Of a stretch of DNA of 64,000 nt, positions 31,744 to 40,165 are shown in pieces. The notes under the pieces were generated by a model. It was not told where the DNA came from. It saw only the letters and a list, made by a program, of their open reading frames with translations, and ran no database searches. This stretch comes from Leifsonia tongyongensis (GTDB lineage Bacteria > Actinomycetota > Actinomycetes > Actinomycetales > Microbacteriaceae), in assembly GCF_010686705.1 (NCBI RefSeq), contig NZ_JAAGWY010000001.1, positions 248,001 through 312,000 on the forward strand. The letters run 5' to 3'. The stretch's first letter is position 1. Each line of letters starts with the position of its first letter. A program made the translations under genes and the position numbers.

Positions 31744-33345
31744 TTGTCTACAACCCCCACTTTTGCTTCGCTCGGCGTTCCCGCGCCCCTCGTCGCCGCG
31801 CTCACCGCGGACGGCAAGACCGAGCCGTTCCCCATCCAGGTCGACACGCTCCCCGACACGCTCGCCGGACGCGACGTACTCGGCCGCGGAAAGACCGGAT
31901 CCGGTAAGACGCTCGCCTTCGCCCTGCCGATGGCCGCGCGACTCGGCGGTGCTCTCGCCGGCGGTCGTCGCCGCCCGGGCCGGCCCCTCGGCCTCGTGCT
32001 CGCTCCGACCCGCGAGCTCGCCACCCAGATCTCCGCAGTGCTCGCCCCCCTCGCCGACGCGTACGGGCTCAAGACGACCACCATCTTCGGTGGCGTGTCC
32101 CAGCAGCGCCAGGTTGCTGCTCTCCGTGACGGCGTCGACATCGTCGTCGCCTGCCCCGGTCGCCTCGAAGACCTCATGAAGCAGGGCTTCGTGACGCTCG
32201 ACGCCGTCGAGATCACCGTGCTCGACGAGGCCGACCACATGGCCGACCTCGGCTTCCTTCCCGTCGTCACCCGCATCCTCGACAAGACGCCGAACAGCGG
32301 GCAGCGCCTGCTGTTCTCGGCAACCCTCGACAACGGTGTGGACAAGATCGTGAAGAAGTTCCTCCACAACGAGGTGCTGCACTCCGTCGACGAGGTCACC
32401 AGCCACGTCGAAGCCATGACCCACCACGTGTTCGAGGTCGACGGTGTCGAAGCCAAGCGCGTGCTCGTGCAGAAGCTCGCCTCGGGAACCGGGCGTCGCA
32501 TCCTGTTCATGCGCACCAAGCACCACGCGAAGAAGCTCGCCAAGCAGCTGACGGATGCGGGCATCCCCTCCGTCGACCTGCACGGCAACCTCTCGCAGGT
32601 CGCGCGCGACCGCAACCTCGCCGCATTCGGCGCCGGGGATGTGCGTGTCCTCGTGGCGACCGACGTCGCCGCCCGCGGCGTCCACGTGGACAACGTCGAA
32701 CTCGTCGTCCACGTCGACCCGCCCATGGAGCACAAGGCGTACCTCCACCGTTCGGGCCGTACCGCTCGTGCGGGAAGTGCCGGAGACGTCGTGACTGTCG
32801 TGCTTCCGACGCAGCGTTCCGACGTGAAGACGCTGCTGCGTAAGGCTGCGATCAGCGCGGCCCCGCAAGTCGTCCACGCCGAATCACCCGCAGTGAACGC
32901 CCTGGTCGGCGACGTTGCGGCCTACGTCAAGCCGGTTCCGCGCGCAGCACAGCCTGAGCGCGGGCAGTCGCAGGGCGGACGGTCGCAGGGTGCGAACGCG
33001 CAGCGCAAACGCGCCGCGCGTGACGGCCAGGGCCAGGGCCGTGACGGTCGCGGCCAGGGCCAGGGTCGTGGTCAGCAGTCGCGTGGCAGTTCGTCGGATG
33101 CGGTCGATGGCAACACGCGCCGCGATCGTTCGGGTCGTCCCGCGTCACGCGGCGCTGCGGCGGGTTCGCAGCGCTCCGGTGGGTCGTCGCAGGGCGCTTC
33201 GCACGGCGGCGCATCGCAGGGCGGCGCCCGTACCGGCGGTGCTTCGCAGGGCGGCGCCCGTTCCGGCGGACGCGGCCTGCAGGTCGGCAGCCTCGTCGGC
33301 GGCCGCACCGGTCGCGGCCAGGGCTCACGCCGCGCGCGCGGCTGA
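31744..33345 (+). CDS. DEAD/DEAH-box RNA helicase with Gly/Gln/Arg-rich tail
   Basis: 533 residues from TTG at 31744 (AAAGG 8 bases upstream). Helicase core in the first 370 residues: GRGKTGSGKT, PTRELATQI, LDEADHMAD, SATLDN, VATDVAARGVHVD, HRSGRTARAG. The last 150 residues are low-complexity QGG, GRGQ, SQGG and RSGG repeats, an RNA-binding tail of the RGG kind seen in actinobacterial cold-shock helicases. It unwinds structured RNA, mainly in ribosome assembly and in the cold (family knowledge). The downstream hairpin at 33376-33412 ends the transcript. Confidence 0.95.
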   Translation: MSTTPTFASLGVPAPLVAALTADGKTEPFPIQVDTLPDTLAGRDVLGRGKTGSGKTLAFALPMAARLGGALAGGRRRPGRPLGLVLAPTRELATQISAVLAPLADAYGLKTTTIFGGVSQQRQVAALRDGVDIVVACPGRLEDLMKQGFVTLDAVEITVLDEADHMADLGFLPVVTRILDKTPNSGQRLLFSATLDNGVDKIVKKFLHNEVLHSVDEVTSHVEAMTHHVFEVDGVEAKRVLVQKLASGTGRRILFMRTKHHAKKLAKQLTDAGIPSVDLHGNLSQVARDRNLAAFGAGDVRVLVATDVAARGVHVDNVELVVHVDPPMEHKAYLHRSGRTARAGSAGDVVTVVLPTQRSDVKTLLRKAAISAAPQVVHAESPAVNALVGDVAAYVKPVPRAAQPERGQSQGGRSQGANAQRKRAARDGQGQGRDGRGQGQGRGQQSRGSSSDAVDGNTRRDRSGRPASRGAAAGSQRSGGSSQGASHGGASQGGARTGGASQGGARSGGRGLQVGSLVGGRTGRGQGSRRARG

Positions 33346-33375
33346 CGTCGCGTAACCAACCCAGTCGAGCACACG

Positions 33376-33412
33376 AAAAGTGGTCCCATTCTTCAAGAAT
33401 GGGGCCACTTTT
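33376..33412. terminator. Bidirectional terminator between helicase and TetR genes
   Basis: 17-base arms (33376-33392 and 33396-33412, one G-U pair), loop TCA, flanked by A-runs on the left and T-runs on the right, so it can work on both strands for the convergent genes. Confidence 0.9.
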
Positions 33413-33429
33413 CCTGTGTTCGGCGACGT

Positions 33430-34026
33430 TCAGGTTCGAGATGCGGGGGCGAGGCGACTGATGCCTGTGATGATCGCGTCGACCAGGAGCGCGAAGCTCC
33501 GGTCAAGGTCGTCGGGGAGACCGAAGCCGCCCCCGAGTTCGAGCACGACGAAACCGTGGATGCCGCTGCGGAGCACTCGGATCGCATCCGTCGTCAGGTC
33601 GGCCGGCAGCTCGAACCCGCGGAGCGCACTCGCGAGCACGGCGACGGTCTCCGCTCCGCGCGCGCCCAGCTCGGCGTCGTCGGGGTTGGAAGGGTCCGCC
33701 GCGACCTGGGCCGCTGCGTAGCGGCCGGGATGCGCGTGCGCGAACGCACGGAGCGCATCCGCCGCCTCGCGAAGCGCTTCCGGCCCGGCTCGACCGATCG
33801 TCGCCGCCGAGAGCACGCGGGTGAGATTGCTTACCGATTCGATCGCGACCAGCCGGCGAAGATCGGCAAGCGACCCGACGTGCTTGTACAGGCTGGGGAC
33901 CGCCACACCGGCCTTCGCCGCGACTGCTGCGAGCGTCAGGGTGTCGAACCCGGAGGTCCCGCCCGCGTCGACCAGTTCGAGCGCGACCTCGGTGACCGCT
34001 GCGCGGGTCAGTCCTGCTCTAGGCAC
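33430..34026 (-). CDS. TetR/AcrR-family regulator
   Basis: 198 residues from GTG at 34024-34026. N-terminal helix-turn-helix LTLAAVAAKAGVAVPSLYKHVGSLADL, C-terminal ligand domain of the WHG (TetR_C_33-like) type with EALREAADALRAFAHAHPGRY. It begins inside the last 8 bases of the hydrolase gene, so the two are coupled and it most likely represses that operon at the palindrome 34937-34951. The start has no ribosome site of its own. Confidence 0.85.
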   Translation of the reverse strand: MPRAGLTRAAVTEVALELVDAGGTSGFDTLTLAAVAAKAGVAVPSLYKHVGSLADLRRLVAIESVSNLTRVLSAATIGRAGPEALREAADALRAFAHAHPGRYAAAQVAADPSNPDDAELGARGAETVAVLASALRGFELPADLTTDAIRVLRSGIHGFVVLELGGGFGLPDDLDRSFALLVDAIITGISRLAPASRT

Positions 34027-34927
34027 GGGAGGCCCACGCCTCCACCACGGCGGTGGCCGCCGAGGATTCCCGCGCATTGCCTGGGCGGTCTGCACCGGCC
34101 CGACGGAGCTTCTCGATGAACGCGATCGTGCCGGGAACAGTGATGTCCGGGCGCTGATTCTGCGTGTAGTGACCTGCGTCGGCGACCAGGACGGTTTCCG
34201 CACCGAGGCCGGCGATCCACTGGCGCTCCGCGTCGGGATCCGTGAAGTCCGGGTCGTGGTCGCCGACGAACGCGAGCATCGGCGCGTGGACCTCCGACAG
34301 ACGCGCTTCGACCGGAGCGTGCGTGAGCTGGACGGCGAGCTGGCGGAACGAACGCAGCCGGCCCGGCTCCTTCAGCTTCGCACGGATGTCCGCCGCGTGC
34401 TCGTCGAGCCACGGCGCCTTCGTGCCTTTGTTGAGGCCTTTGTAGTACGAGGCCCAGAGGCCGGCACCCCAGGGCTGCACGAACAGCAGCCGGTAGAGGC
34501 CGTGCATCGAGGCCGTCGCGAAGGCGGTCATCGTCGGGTTGCGGAGGAAACCGCCATAGAGCACGATGCCTGCGACAGCATCCGGGCGCTCGGCCGCGGC
34601 CCACGCCGCAGCGCCCCCGCCCATCGAGTTGCCGAGGACCACGGCCGGCCCACCGAGCTCGTCGATGAGGGCGAGGAGATCCTGGCCGGTGACGACGTCA
34701 CCATGGGTGCGGAAGGTGGTGTCGCTGTCGCCGTGACCACGCAGGTCCATGACGGCTACGCGGTAGCCGGCGTCCACGAGCGGGCCGACGAGTTCACGGA
34801 AGGTCGAGCGGAGGTCGCCCATCCCGGGAACGGCGACGACGAGAGGCCCTGAACCCTGGACCGTATAGGCGATGCGTCCTTCAGGGCGCTGGATGAAGCG
34901 GACATCCTGAGCGATGGAAGTATTCAT
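34019..34927 (-). CDS. Alpha/beta hydrolase under TetR control
   Basis: 302 residues from ATG at 34925-34927. Oxyanion stretch VPGMGD, nucleophile elbow LGNSMGGGA, Asp in GDHDPDF and His in AGHYTQNQ make a full triad. Substrate unknown; coupling to a TetR gene suggests a response to a toxic ester or lactone. The ATG lies 7 bases after a TAGCTT box, so the mRNA may be leaderless. Confidence 0.88.
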   Translation of the reverse strand: MNTSIAQDVRFIQRPEGRIAYTVQGSGPLVVAVPGMGDLRSTFRELVGPLVDAGYRVAVMDLRGHGDSDTTFRTHGDVVTGQDLLALIDELGGPAVVLGNSMGGGAAAWAAAERPDAVAGIVLYGGFLRNPTMTAFATASMHGLYRLLFVQPWGAGLWASYYKGLNKGTKAPWLDEHAADIRAKLKEPGRLRSFRQLAVQLTHAPVEARLSEVHAPMLAFVGDHDPDFTDPDAERQWIAGLGAETVLVADAGHYTQNQRPDITVPGTIAFIEKLRRAGADRPGNARESSAATAVVEAWASRA

Positions 34928-34934
34928 AGCCCTA

Positions 34935-34951
34935 AAGCTAATACCATTAGC
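34935..34951 (-). promoter_or_regulatory. Operator and leaderless-type promoter of the hydrolase-TetR operon
   Basis: GCTAAT ACC ATTAGC (34937-34951) is a perfect inverted repeat with 6-base arms. On the minus strand it overlaps TAGCTT (34940-34935), a -10 box 7 bases before the hydrolase ATG. Confidence 0.6.
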
Positions 34952-34998
34952 CAAATAGTGCAAGCGGTGATTCTCGGTCTGGTGATATGACAGCGCGC

Positions 34999-35044
34999 GA
35001 CGAGACAGGGCCCCACGGCGAATGCGTGAAGGCCCTGTCTCGTC
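34999..35044 (-). terminator. Terminator of the surface protein gene
   Basis: 14-bp perfect stem GACGAGACAGGGCC (34999-35012) with 35031-35044, loop 18 bases, 9 bases after the stop codon at 35054. Confidence 0.8.
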
Positions 35045-35053
35045 CCGTGCTAG

Positions 35054-37684
35054 CTACGAATGCTGCCTACGCCGCCGAACCATCGACAGGAGCCCGAGCG
35101 CGCCGAGCAGAATCGCAGACGCTGCGATGCCGGCCGGCAGATACACGTCTGAGCCGGTCAGGGCCAGCCCCTCGGTCGGAGTCGGCGTCGGCGTCGGCGG
35201 CGTCACCACGGATGCGACCTCCGCGATGAATCGCGCGTCAGCGTTGCCTCGCGCGGTGAGAGGAGTGCCATCGTGCGTGATCGAGATCGCTGCCACGACA
35301 GCGACGGATGACGTCACTGTCGCGTGGTAGGTCCCCGGCACAGCGGGATCCTCTTCGAAGGCCGAGATCGTTCCGCTGCCGAGGCTCGCAGAACTGGTGC
35401 CCGAAAGCAGGTCGGGAGCGTCGGCCACCGGGTTCCCGAAGGTGTCCGCGAGGGTCACGGTCACCTCATGGGTTCCATCGGGAACCATGCGCGAGTCCGA
35501 AGACACAGTGAACCCGGTCGCGCTGTTGGCCGGATCGACGGCACCCGCTATGAACACCGCCACCGTATTCGCGCCACCGGTGATCTCGCGGTCGCCCAGT
35601 TTCGCGGTCATCGACTTCGGCCCGGCCACCGTCGATGCGATGTCAGCCGTGTACGTGCCCGGCGAGGTCTCGGTGAAGGATCCGACTCCCCCGCCACCGA
35701 GATCCGCTGACGTAGCTGCCGTCAGCGCGCCGGCCTGGCCCTCGACGATATTGCCTTCCGCGTCGACCAGGGTCACCGTAACCGTGTGGGTCTCGGTTCC
35801 GACGACCCGCGCTCCCTCGGAGACACCGAACCGGGTGCCCGAATTGGTGAGATCGGCTTCGCCGGCGACGAAGTTAGCCGTCGAGTTTCCGGACGGGTTC
35901 AGGGTTGTTCCGCCCAGTGTGACGGTGATGTTCTTCGCCCCGGAGACCGTGGACGTGATCGACGCCACGTAGGTACCGGGTGCGGTCTCACTGAACGACG
36001 TGATGTCGCCCCGGCCCAACGCCGACGTCGTTCCGGCGGTGAGGGCACTCGACAGCCCGAGGACAGGATGACCCGAGGCATCCTTGATCAATGCCGTGAT
36101 GGTGTGGGTCTCGACGCCGTCAGCGACGCGGGTCCCGGTGCTCACCGACGCCGTCGACTTCGAAAAGTCGACAGCGCCCGCGACGAAGCTGAGCTGCTTG
36201 GTCACCGGTCCGGTCGCACCATCGACAGTGAACGCGACGGTCCCCTGGCCGAGCGCCGTCGAGCTCACCTGTGCGCTGTAAGACCCGTCGGCATTGCGGC
36301 TCACAGCACCCACGGTCCCGACGCTGGACGTGATCGCGACCGTGTGGGGAGCGGTGAGGGGGTCGCCGACGGTGTCGAAGAGGCGAACCGTCACGGTCGC
36401 GAACGACGTGCCGTCTGCGACCACTGTGGCCGGGGTCGCATCGAGGGTCGACCGCGAGAGATCCAGGCTCTGGTTCACCGTGAGCGTCAGAACCGCGCCG
36501 CAGTTAGCCCCACCCATGGTGCTGCACGGCGCCGGATTCATCACGTCCGAGCCGGCAGACGCGATACCGGCAGTGGACTGGCCGGCGGCAGTCGCGCGCG
36601 CAGTGATCTGGATGTGCGACACGGCGCCGAGCGGCAGGTCGCCGACCGACCACGTTCCTGTAGCGCTGTCATACGTGCCGTCACCGGAAGCGCTTGTGAA
36701 GGCGAACCCCTGGGGGAGTCGGAAGATCGCCCGGGAGTTGGTGCCGTCGGAGGGGCCCTCGTTGGTGAGGCTCAGCGAAAAGACGACGTCGTCGCCTACA
36801 GAAAGATTCGACCGTGAGACGGACAGTGCGGGGACGATTTTGGCCAGCGAGAGGTTGGCCGAGTAGGTGGAGTAGTACGTCTTCGTCACGGTCTCGCCGG
36901 GCGCAGCCGAAACGCGGAACGACACGGCCATGCCGTTGTCGACCGGGTCAGTGCATGCCGTCAGCGGGACGCACCCGTTGGGAAGCGATGCGTAGGCCAG
37001 CGATGCGTTCAGCACGTCGTAGTAGGAGCCGGCTGCGAAAGTCGCGTCCGGCTCTGCGGAAACGAACGAAATGTACGGACCGGTGGCAGTCCCCTTGCAC
37101 GAGGCCCTCCCACCGACGACTTCGGCCACCCCCACGTCACTTCCGCTCAGCATGCAGTCGGCATACGAGTTCAAGGCCACGTTCGTCGATGTCGCCGAAA
37201 TGTTCTTGAAGCTCAGGTCCGTCTTCACGAAGTCATCGCCGATGACATAGGAATCGCGCTTGGTCACTTCGACGTCGGTCCCCGTGCGCGTGGTCTGGAT
37301 CCAGAACGGATCGGCCGCTGTCCCTGTCCCACCGAAGGTCTGGACGGGATTCGCTGTGTCCACAAGCGTGTTGTCGGGCAGGACGACCCAGATCCCTGTC
37401 CCCGACGCCCCGCCCGATTCTCCATTGAAGTACGCGTACCCGAGCGACGGGTCGGCGGAGTTGAGCTGTGACCGCAGATTGGAGTCGACCGCGATCGACT
37501 TGATCGGGCTGGAGCCATCGAGAGTGATCATCCCTGTGGTGACGGAACCCGTGGCAGCGGATGCCGGGATGGTGCCGGCGAGCGCTGTAGCCAGCGCCAA
37601 GGTGACCGCGGTGACAGCGCCGATCAGCCTCCCTTGCGATGTTCGCCGCCGTGGATGGGCGAGGACGGGCCTCATACTGTTCAT
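35054..37684 (-). CDS. LAXTG-anchored surface protein with DUF11 and invasin-like Ig repeats
   Basis: 876 residues from ATG at 37682-37684 (GGAGG, 6-base spacing). Signal peptide to about residue 43 (IPASA/A). Then a 240-residue N-terminal beta domain with several Cys, a DUF11-like domain (SVGDDVVFSLSLTNEGPS), and four Ig-like repeats of about 100 residues, each opening with the DLSRST/DFSKST type and ending FVAG/FIAG. A TPTPTP spacer precedes LALTG at 840-844, a hydrophobic helix and RRRR: a sortase signal of the LAXTG kind used by class E sortases. Probable adhesin; no sortase gene is nearby. Confidence 0.92.
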   Translation of the reverse strand: MNSMRPVLAHPRRRTSQGRLIGAVTAVTLALATALAGTIPASAATGSVTTGMITLDGSSPIKSIAVDSNLRSQLNSADPSLGYAYFNGESGGASGTGIWVVLPDNTLVDTANPVQTFGGTGTAADPFWIQTTRTGTDVEVTKRDSYVIGDDFVKTDLSFKNISATSTNVALNSYADCMLSGSDVGVAEVVGGRASCKGTATGPYISFVSAEPDATFAAGSYYDVLNASLAYASLPNGCVPLTACTDPVDNGMAVSFRVSAAPGETVTKTYYSTYSANLSLAKIVPALSVSRSNLSVGDDVVFSLSLTNEGPSDGTNSRAIFRLPQGFAFTSASGDGTYDSATGTWSVGDLPLGAVSHIQITARATAAGQSTAGIASAGSDVMNPAPCSTMGGANCGAVLTLTVNQSLDLSRSTLDATPATVVADGTSFATVTVRLFDTVGDPLTAPHTVAITSSVGTVGAVSRNADGSYSAQVSSTALGQGTVAFTVDGATGPVTKQLSFVAGAVDFSKSTASVSTGTRVADGVETHTITALIKDASGHPVLGLSSALTAGTTSALGRGDITSFSETAPGTYVASITSTVSGAKNITVTLGGTTLNPSGNSTANFVAGEADLTNSGTRFGVSEGARVVGTETHTVTVTLVDAEGNIVEGQAGALTAATSADLGGGGVGSFTETSPGTYTADIASTVAGPKSMTAKLGDREITGGANTVAVFIAGAVDPANSATGFTVSSDSRMVPDGTHEVTVTLADTFGNPVADAPDLLSGTSSASLGSGTISAFEEDPAVPGTYHATVTSSVAVVAAISITHDGTPLTARGNADARFIAEVASVVTPPTPTPTPTEGLALTGSDVYLPAGIAASAILLGALGLLSMVRRRRQHS

Positions 37685-37814
37685 GTCTTGCCTCCGGTCG
37701 GGAACGCCAGAGAGCATGGGGACACCACGGCACGATTGCCGATGACGTCACCGAATGCAGCGTTCTACCCGAATGGACATCGGCAAGCGCATTTCATAAC
37801 GCGAGACGGACTTA

Positions 37815-38639
37815 TTAGGACGTCAGCCACTCCAGGAGGTCGGCGTTGATCGTGTCCGCCTGGGTCGTCGGCATCCCGTGCGGGAATCCGGCATACGTCT
37901 TGAGTGTCCCGTTCTGCACGAGCTTCGCGGACAGCGGGCCGGAGTCCGCGTATGGCACGATCTGGTCGTCATCGCCGTGCATCACCAGAACCGGCACCGT
38001 GATCTTCTTGAGATCCTCGGTGAAATCGGTCTGAGAGAACGCCACGATCCCGTCGTAGTGGGCTTTCGCCCCGCCCATCATTCCCTGGCGCCACCAGTTC
38101 TGGATGATCGCCTCCGACGCTTCGACCCCGGGCCGGTTGTACCCATAGAACGGACCCGATGGCAGCGCCCGGTAGAACTCCGACCGGTTCGCGGCAAGCT
38201 GGGCCTGAAGTCCGTCGAACACACTCTTGGGAAGTCCGCCCGGGTTGTTCTCGGTCTGCACCATGATCGGGGGCACCGCGCTGATGAGCACAGCGCGCGC
38301 GACGCGGGACTCGCCGTACTGCCCGATGTAGTGGGCGACTTCGCCTCCGCCGGTGGAATGGCCGACGTGGATGGCGTCGTGCAGGTCGAGCTGCTCAGTG
38401 AGCGCAGCCAGGTCGGCCGCGTAGTGATCCATGTCATGGCCATCCGACGTCTGTGTCGAACGGCCGTGCCCGCGCCTGTCGTGCGCGATGACCCTGTAGC
38501 CGTTATTCAGGAAGAACAGCATCTGCGTGTCCCAGTCGTCCGCTGAAAGCGGCCAGCCGTGACTGAAGACGATGGGTTGTCCTGTACCCCAGTCCTTGAA
38601 GAAGATCTCCGTGCCGTCTGATGTGGTTATCGTGCCCAT
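37815..38639 (-). CDS. Alpha/beta hydrolase, non-haem chloroperoxidase/arylesterase type
   Basis: 274 residues, very close to the cofactor-free haloperoxidase/esterase family: start [20 protein letters not shown], Ser nucleophile in [15 protein letters not shown], Asp in [11 protein letters not shown] and His in GFPHGMPT. Such enzymes hydrolyse aryl esters and make peracids from acetate with peroxide. AGGAG 6 bases before the ATG. Stands alone. Confidence 0.93.
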   Translation of the reverse strand: MGTITTSDGTEIFFKDWGTGQPIVFSHGWPLSADDWDTQMLFFLNNGYRVIAHDRRGHGRSTQTSDGHDMDHYAADLAALTEQLDLHDAIHVGHSTGGGEVAHYIGQYGESRVARAVLISAVPPIMVQTENNPGGLPKSVFDGLQAQLAANRSEFYRALPSGPFYGYNRPGVEASEAIIQNWWRQGMMGGAKAHYDGIVAFSQTDFTEDLKKITVPVLVMHGDDDQIVPYADSGPLSAKLVQNGTLKTYAGFPHGMPTTQADTINADLLEWLTS

Positions 38640-38752
38640 GTCGTTCTCCTGTCAATGCTCTCCAGTCAGTGCTGTGAGTGGATTCGATCGATCGGGGGAC
38701 ACACCGGATGCACGCCCAACCTACTCCGGCGCGGCAGCACGAGCCACAAGGA

Positions 38753-39325
38753 CTAGAGGAGTCGCCCGACCGATGCGAGGGCTGCGCGCAGCAAGGTGCC
38801 GCGACCACCCTCCATCTCCTCGGAGACGGTGACGGACGCCGCCTCTTCCGGCGTCATCCAGGTGAGTTCGAGTGCATCCTGACGAGGCTCGCAGGTGCCC
38901 GTCACGGGCACGACGTACACCAGCGACACCGCGTGCTGCCTGTCGTCGGTGAACGGCGTGATCCCGGGCATGGGGAAGTACTCGGCCACGTGGAACGGAA
39001 CGGGGCTCGCGGGGAGCTGCGGGAACGCCATCGGTCCCAGGTCTTTTTCCAGGTGGCGGAACAGTGCCTCGCGCAGCGTCTCCCCTCTCATGACCCTGCC
39101 CGACACGAGAGTGCGGGTCATCTCGCCTACCGCGTTCGCCCGCAGCAGCACACCGACCTCGACGACCTGGCCGATGCCGTCCACCCGCACCGGCACCGCC
39201 TCGACATAGAGGATCGGAAGTCGTCCACGTGCCTGCTCGAGCTCGATGTCGGAAAGCCAGGCCGGCCCGCCGGACGGGTCGTCCGGCATCGGCTCCGGGG
39301 TCGGATCGGGGGTTCTGACGCTCAT
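38753..39325 (-). CDS. NUDIX-hydrolase family protein (DUF4916)
   Basis: 190 residues. PAWLSDIELEQARGRLPILYVEAVP and the region around RGETLREALFRHLEKDLGP correspond to the NUDIX helix, but the canonical REUXEEXGU residues are changed (HLEKDLG in place of the EE pair), which fits DUF4916 members. Substrate unknown and hydrolase activity uncertain. Confidence 0.8.
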   Translation of the reverse strand: MSVRTPDPTPEPMPDDPSGGPAWLSDIELEQARGRLPILYVEAVPVRVDGIGQVVEVGVLLRANAVGEMTRTLVSGRVMRGETLREALFRHLEKDLGPMAFPQLPASPVPFHVAEYFPMPGITPFTDDRQHAVSLVYVVPVTGTCEPRQDALELTWMTPEEAASVTVSEEMEGGRGTLLRAALASVGRLL

Positions 39326-39464
39326 GACACGATCCTACGGACCCCGCAACCCGGCTGCCGCTCGCCAGCGTCGATCTGTGGACACGATTTTCAAACCAAC
39401 GGATGTGAAGGGATTTTCGCCATCTATTGCGAGAAGATGATAAATCGCCGTTCAGGAGGAACCC

Positions 39465-40112
39465 GTGCCGACATCGCCACCCGCTCTCAGGATCGATCGC
39501 GAGGCCGTGCTCTGGTCCGCGTCGGAGATCGACCGCGCCGACCGGCCGCTGTTGATCCTCCTCCACGGTTACGGATCCGACGAAGGCGACCTGTTCGGCA
39601 TCTCGTCTTATCTTCCGCTCGAGCCGGTCATCGCATCCGTTCGCGCACCCATTCCCGAAGGTCCCGGGTTCGCGTGGTTCTCGCGCTATTCGAATGCCGA
39701 GGCCAACCCCTCGCCGACGAACGCGAACGCGGCGGCCATGGCCGTACTGGAGTGGCTGGACGAACAGCCGCCCCATCCGTCCGTCGGACTCCTCGGGTTC
39801 TCCCAGGGCGGCGCGATGGCCCTCCAGCTCCTCAGGCTGGCACCGGAGCGATTCGGCTACGCCGTGCAGCTGTCGGGTTTCGCGGTCAGCGGCGAGGAGC
39901 CGGGCGATGTCTTCCTCGCGACGCATCGCCCACCGGTCTTCTGGGGGCGAGGAAGCGCGGACGACACCATCACCCCGGATGCCATCGCGCGCACGACCGA
40001 CTGGCTGCCGTCGCACTCCACCCTCGACTCGCGCGTGTACGAGGGACTGACGCACGCGATCTCGCCGCGCGAGCTCACCGACGTCTCCGGGTTCATCCGT
40101 CACGTTCTCTAG
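39465..40112 (+). CDS. Phospholipase/carboxylesterase family hydrolase
   Basis: 215 residues of the carboxylesterase/lysophospholipase type: LLILLHGYGSDEGDL, nucleophile GFSQGGAMAL, Asp in GSADDTI, His in GLTHAIS. GTG start with a strong AGGAGG site. It is 53 bases before lhr on the same strand. Confidence 0.9.
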   Translation: MPTSPPALRIDREAVLWSASEIDRADRPLLILLHGYGSDEGDLFGISSYLPLEPVIASVRAPIPEGPGFAWFSRYSNAEANPSPTNANAAAMAVLEWLDEQPPHPSVGLLGFSQGGAMALQLLRLAPERFGYAVQLSGFAVSGEEPGDVFLATHRPPVFWGRGSADDTITPDAIARTTDWLPSHSTLDSRVYEGLTHAISPRELTDVSGFIRHVL

Positions 40113-40165
40113 GAAGCCGGACATCGACACACCACAGTGTCGGCCGTGTGCGTAAGGATGGACGG

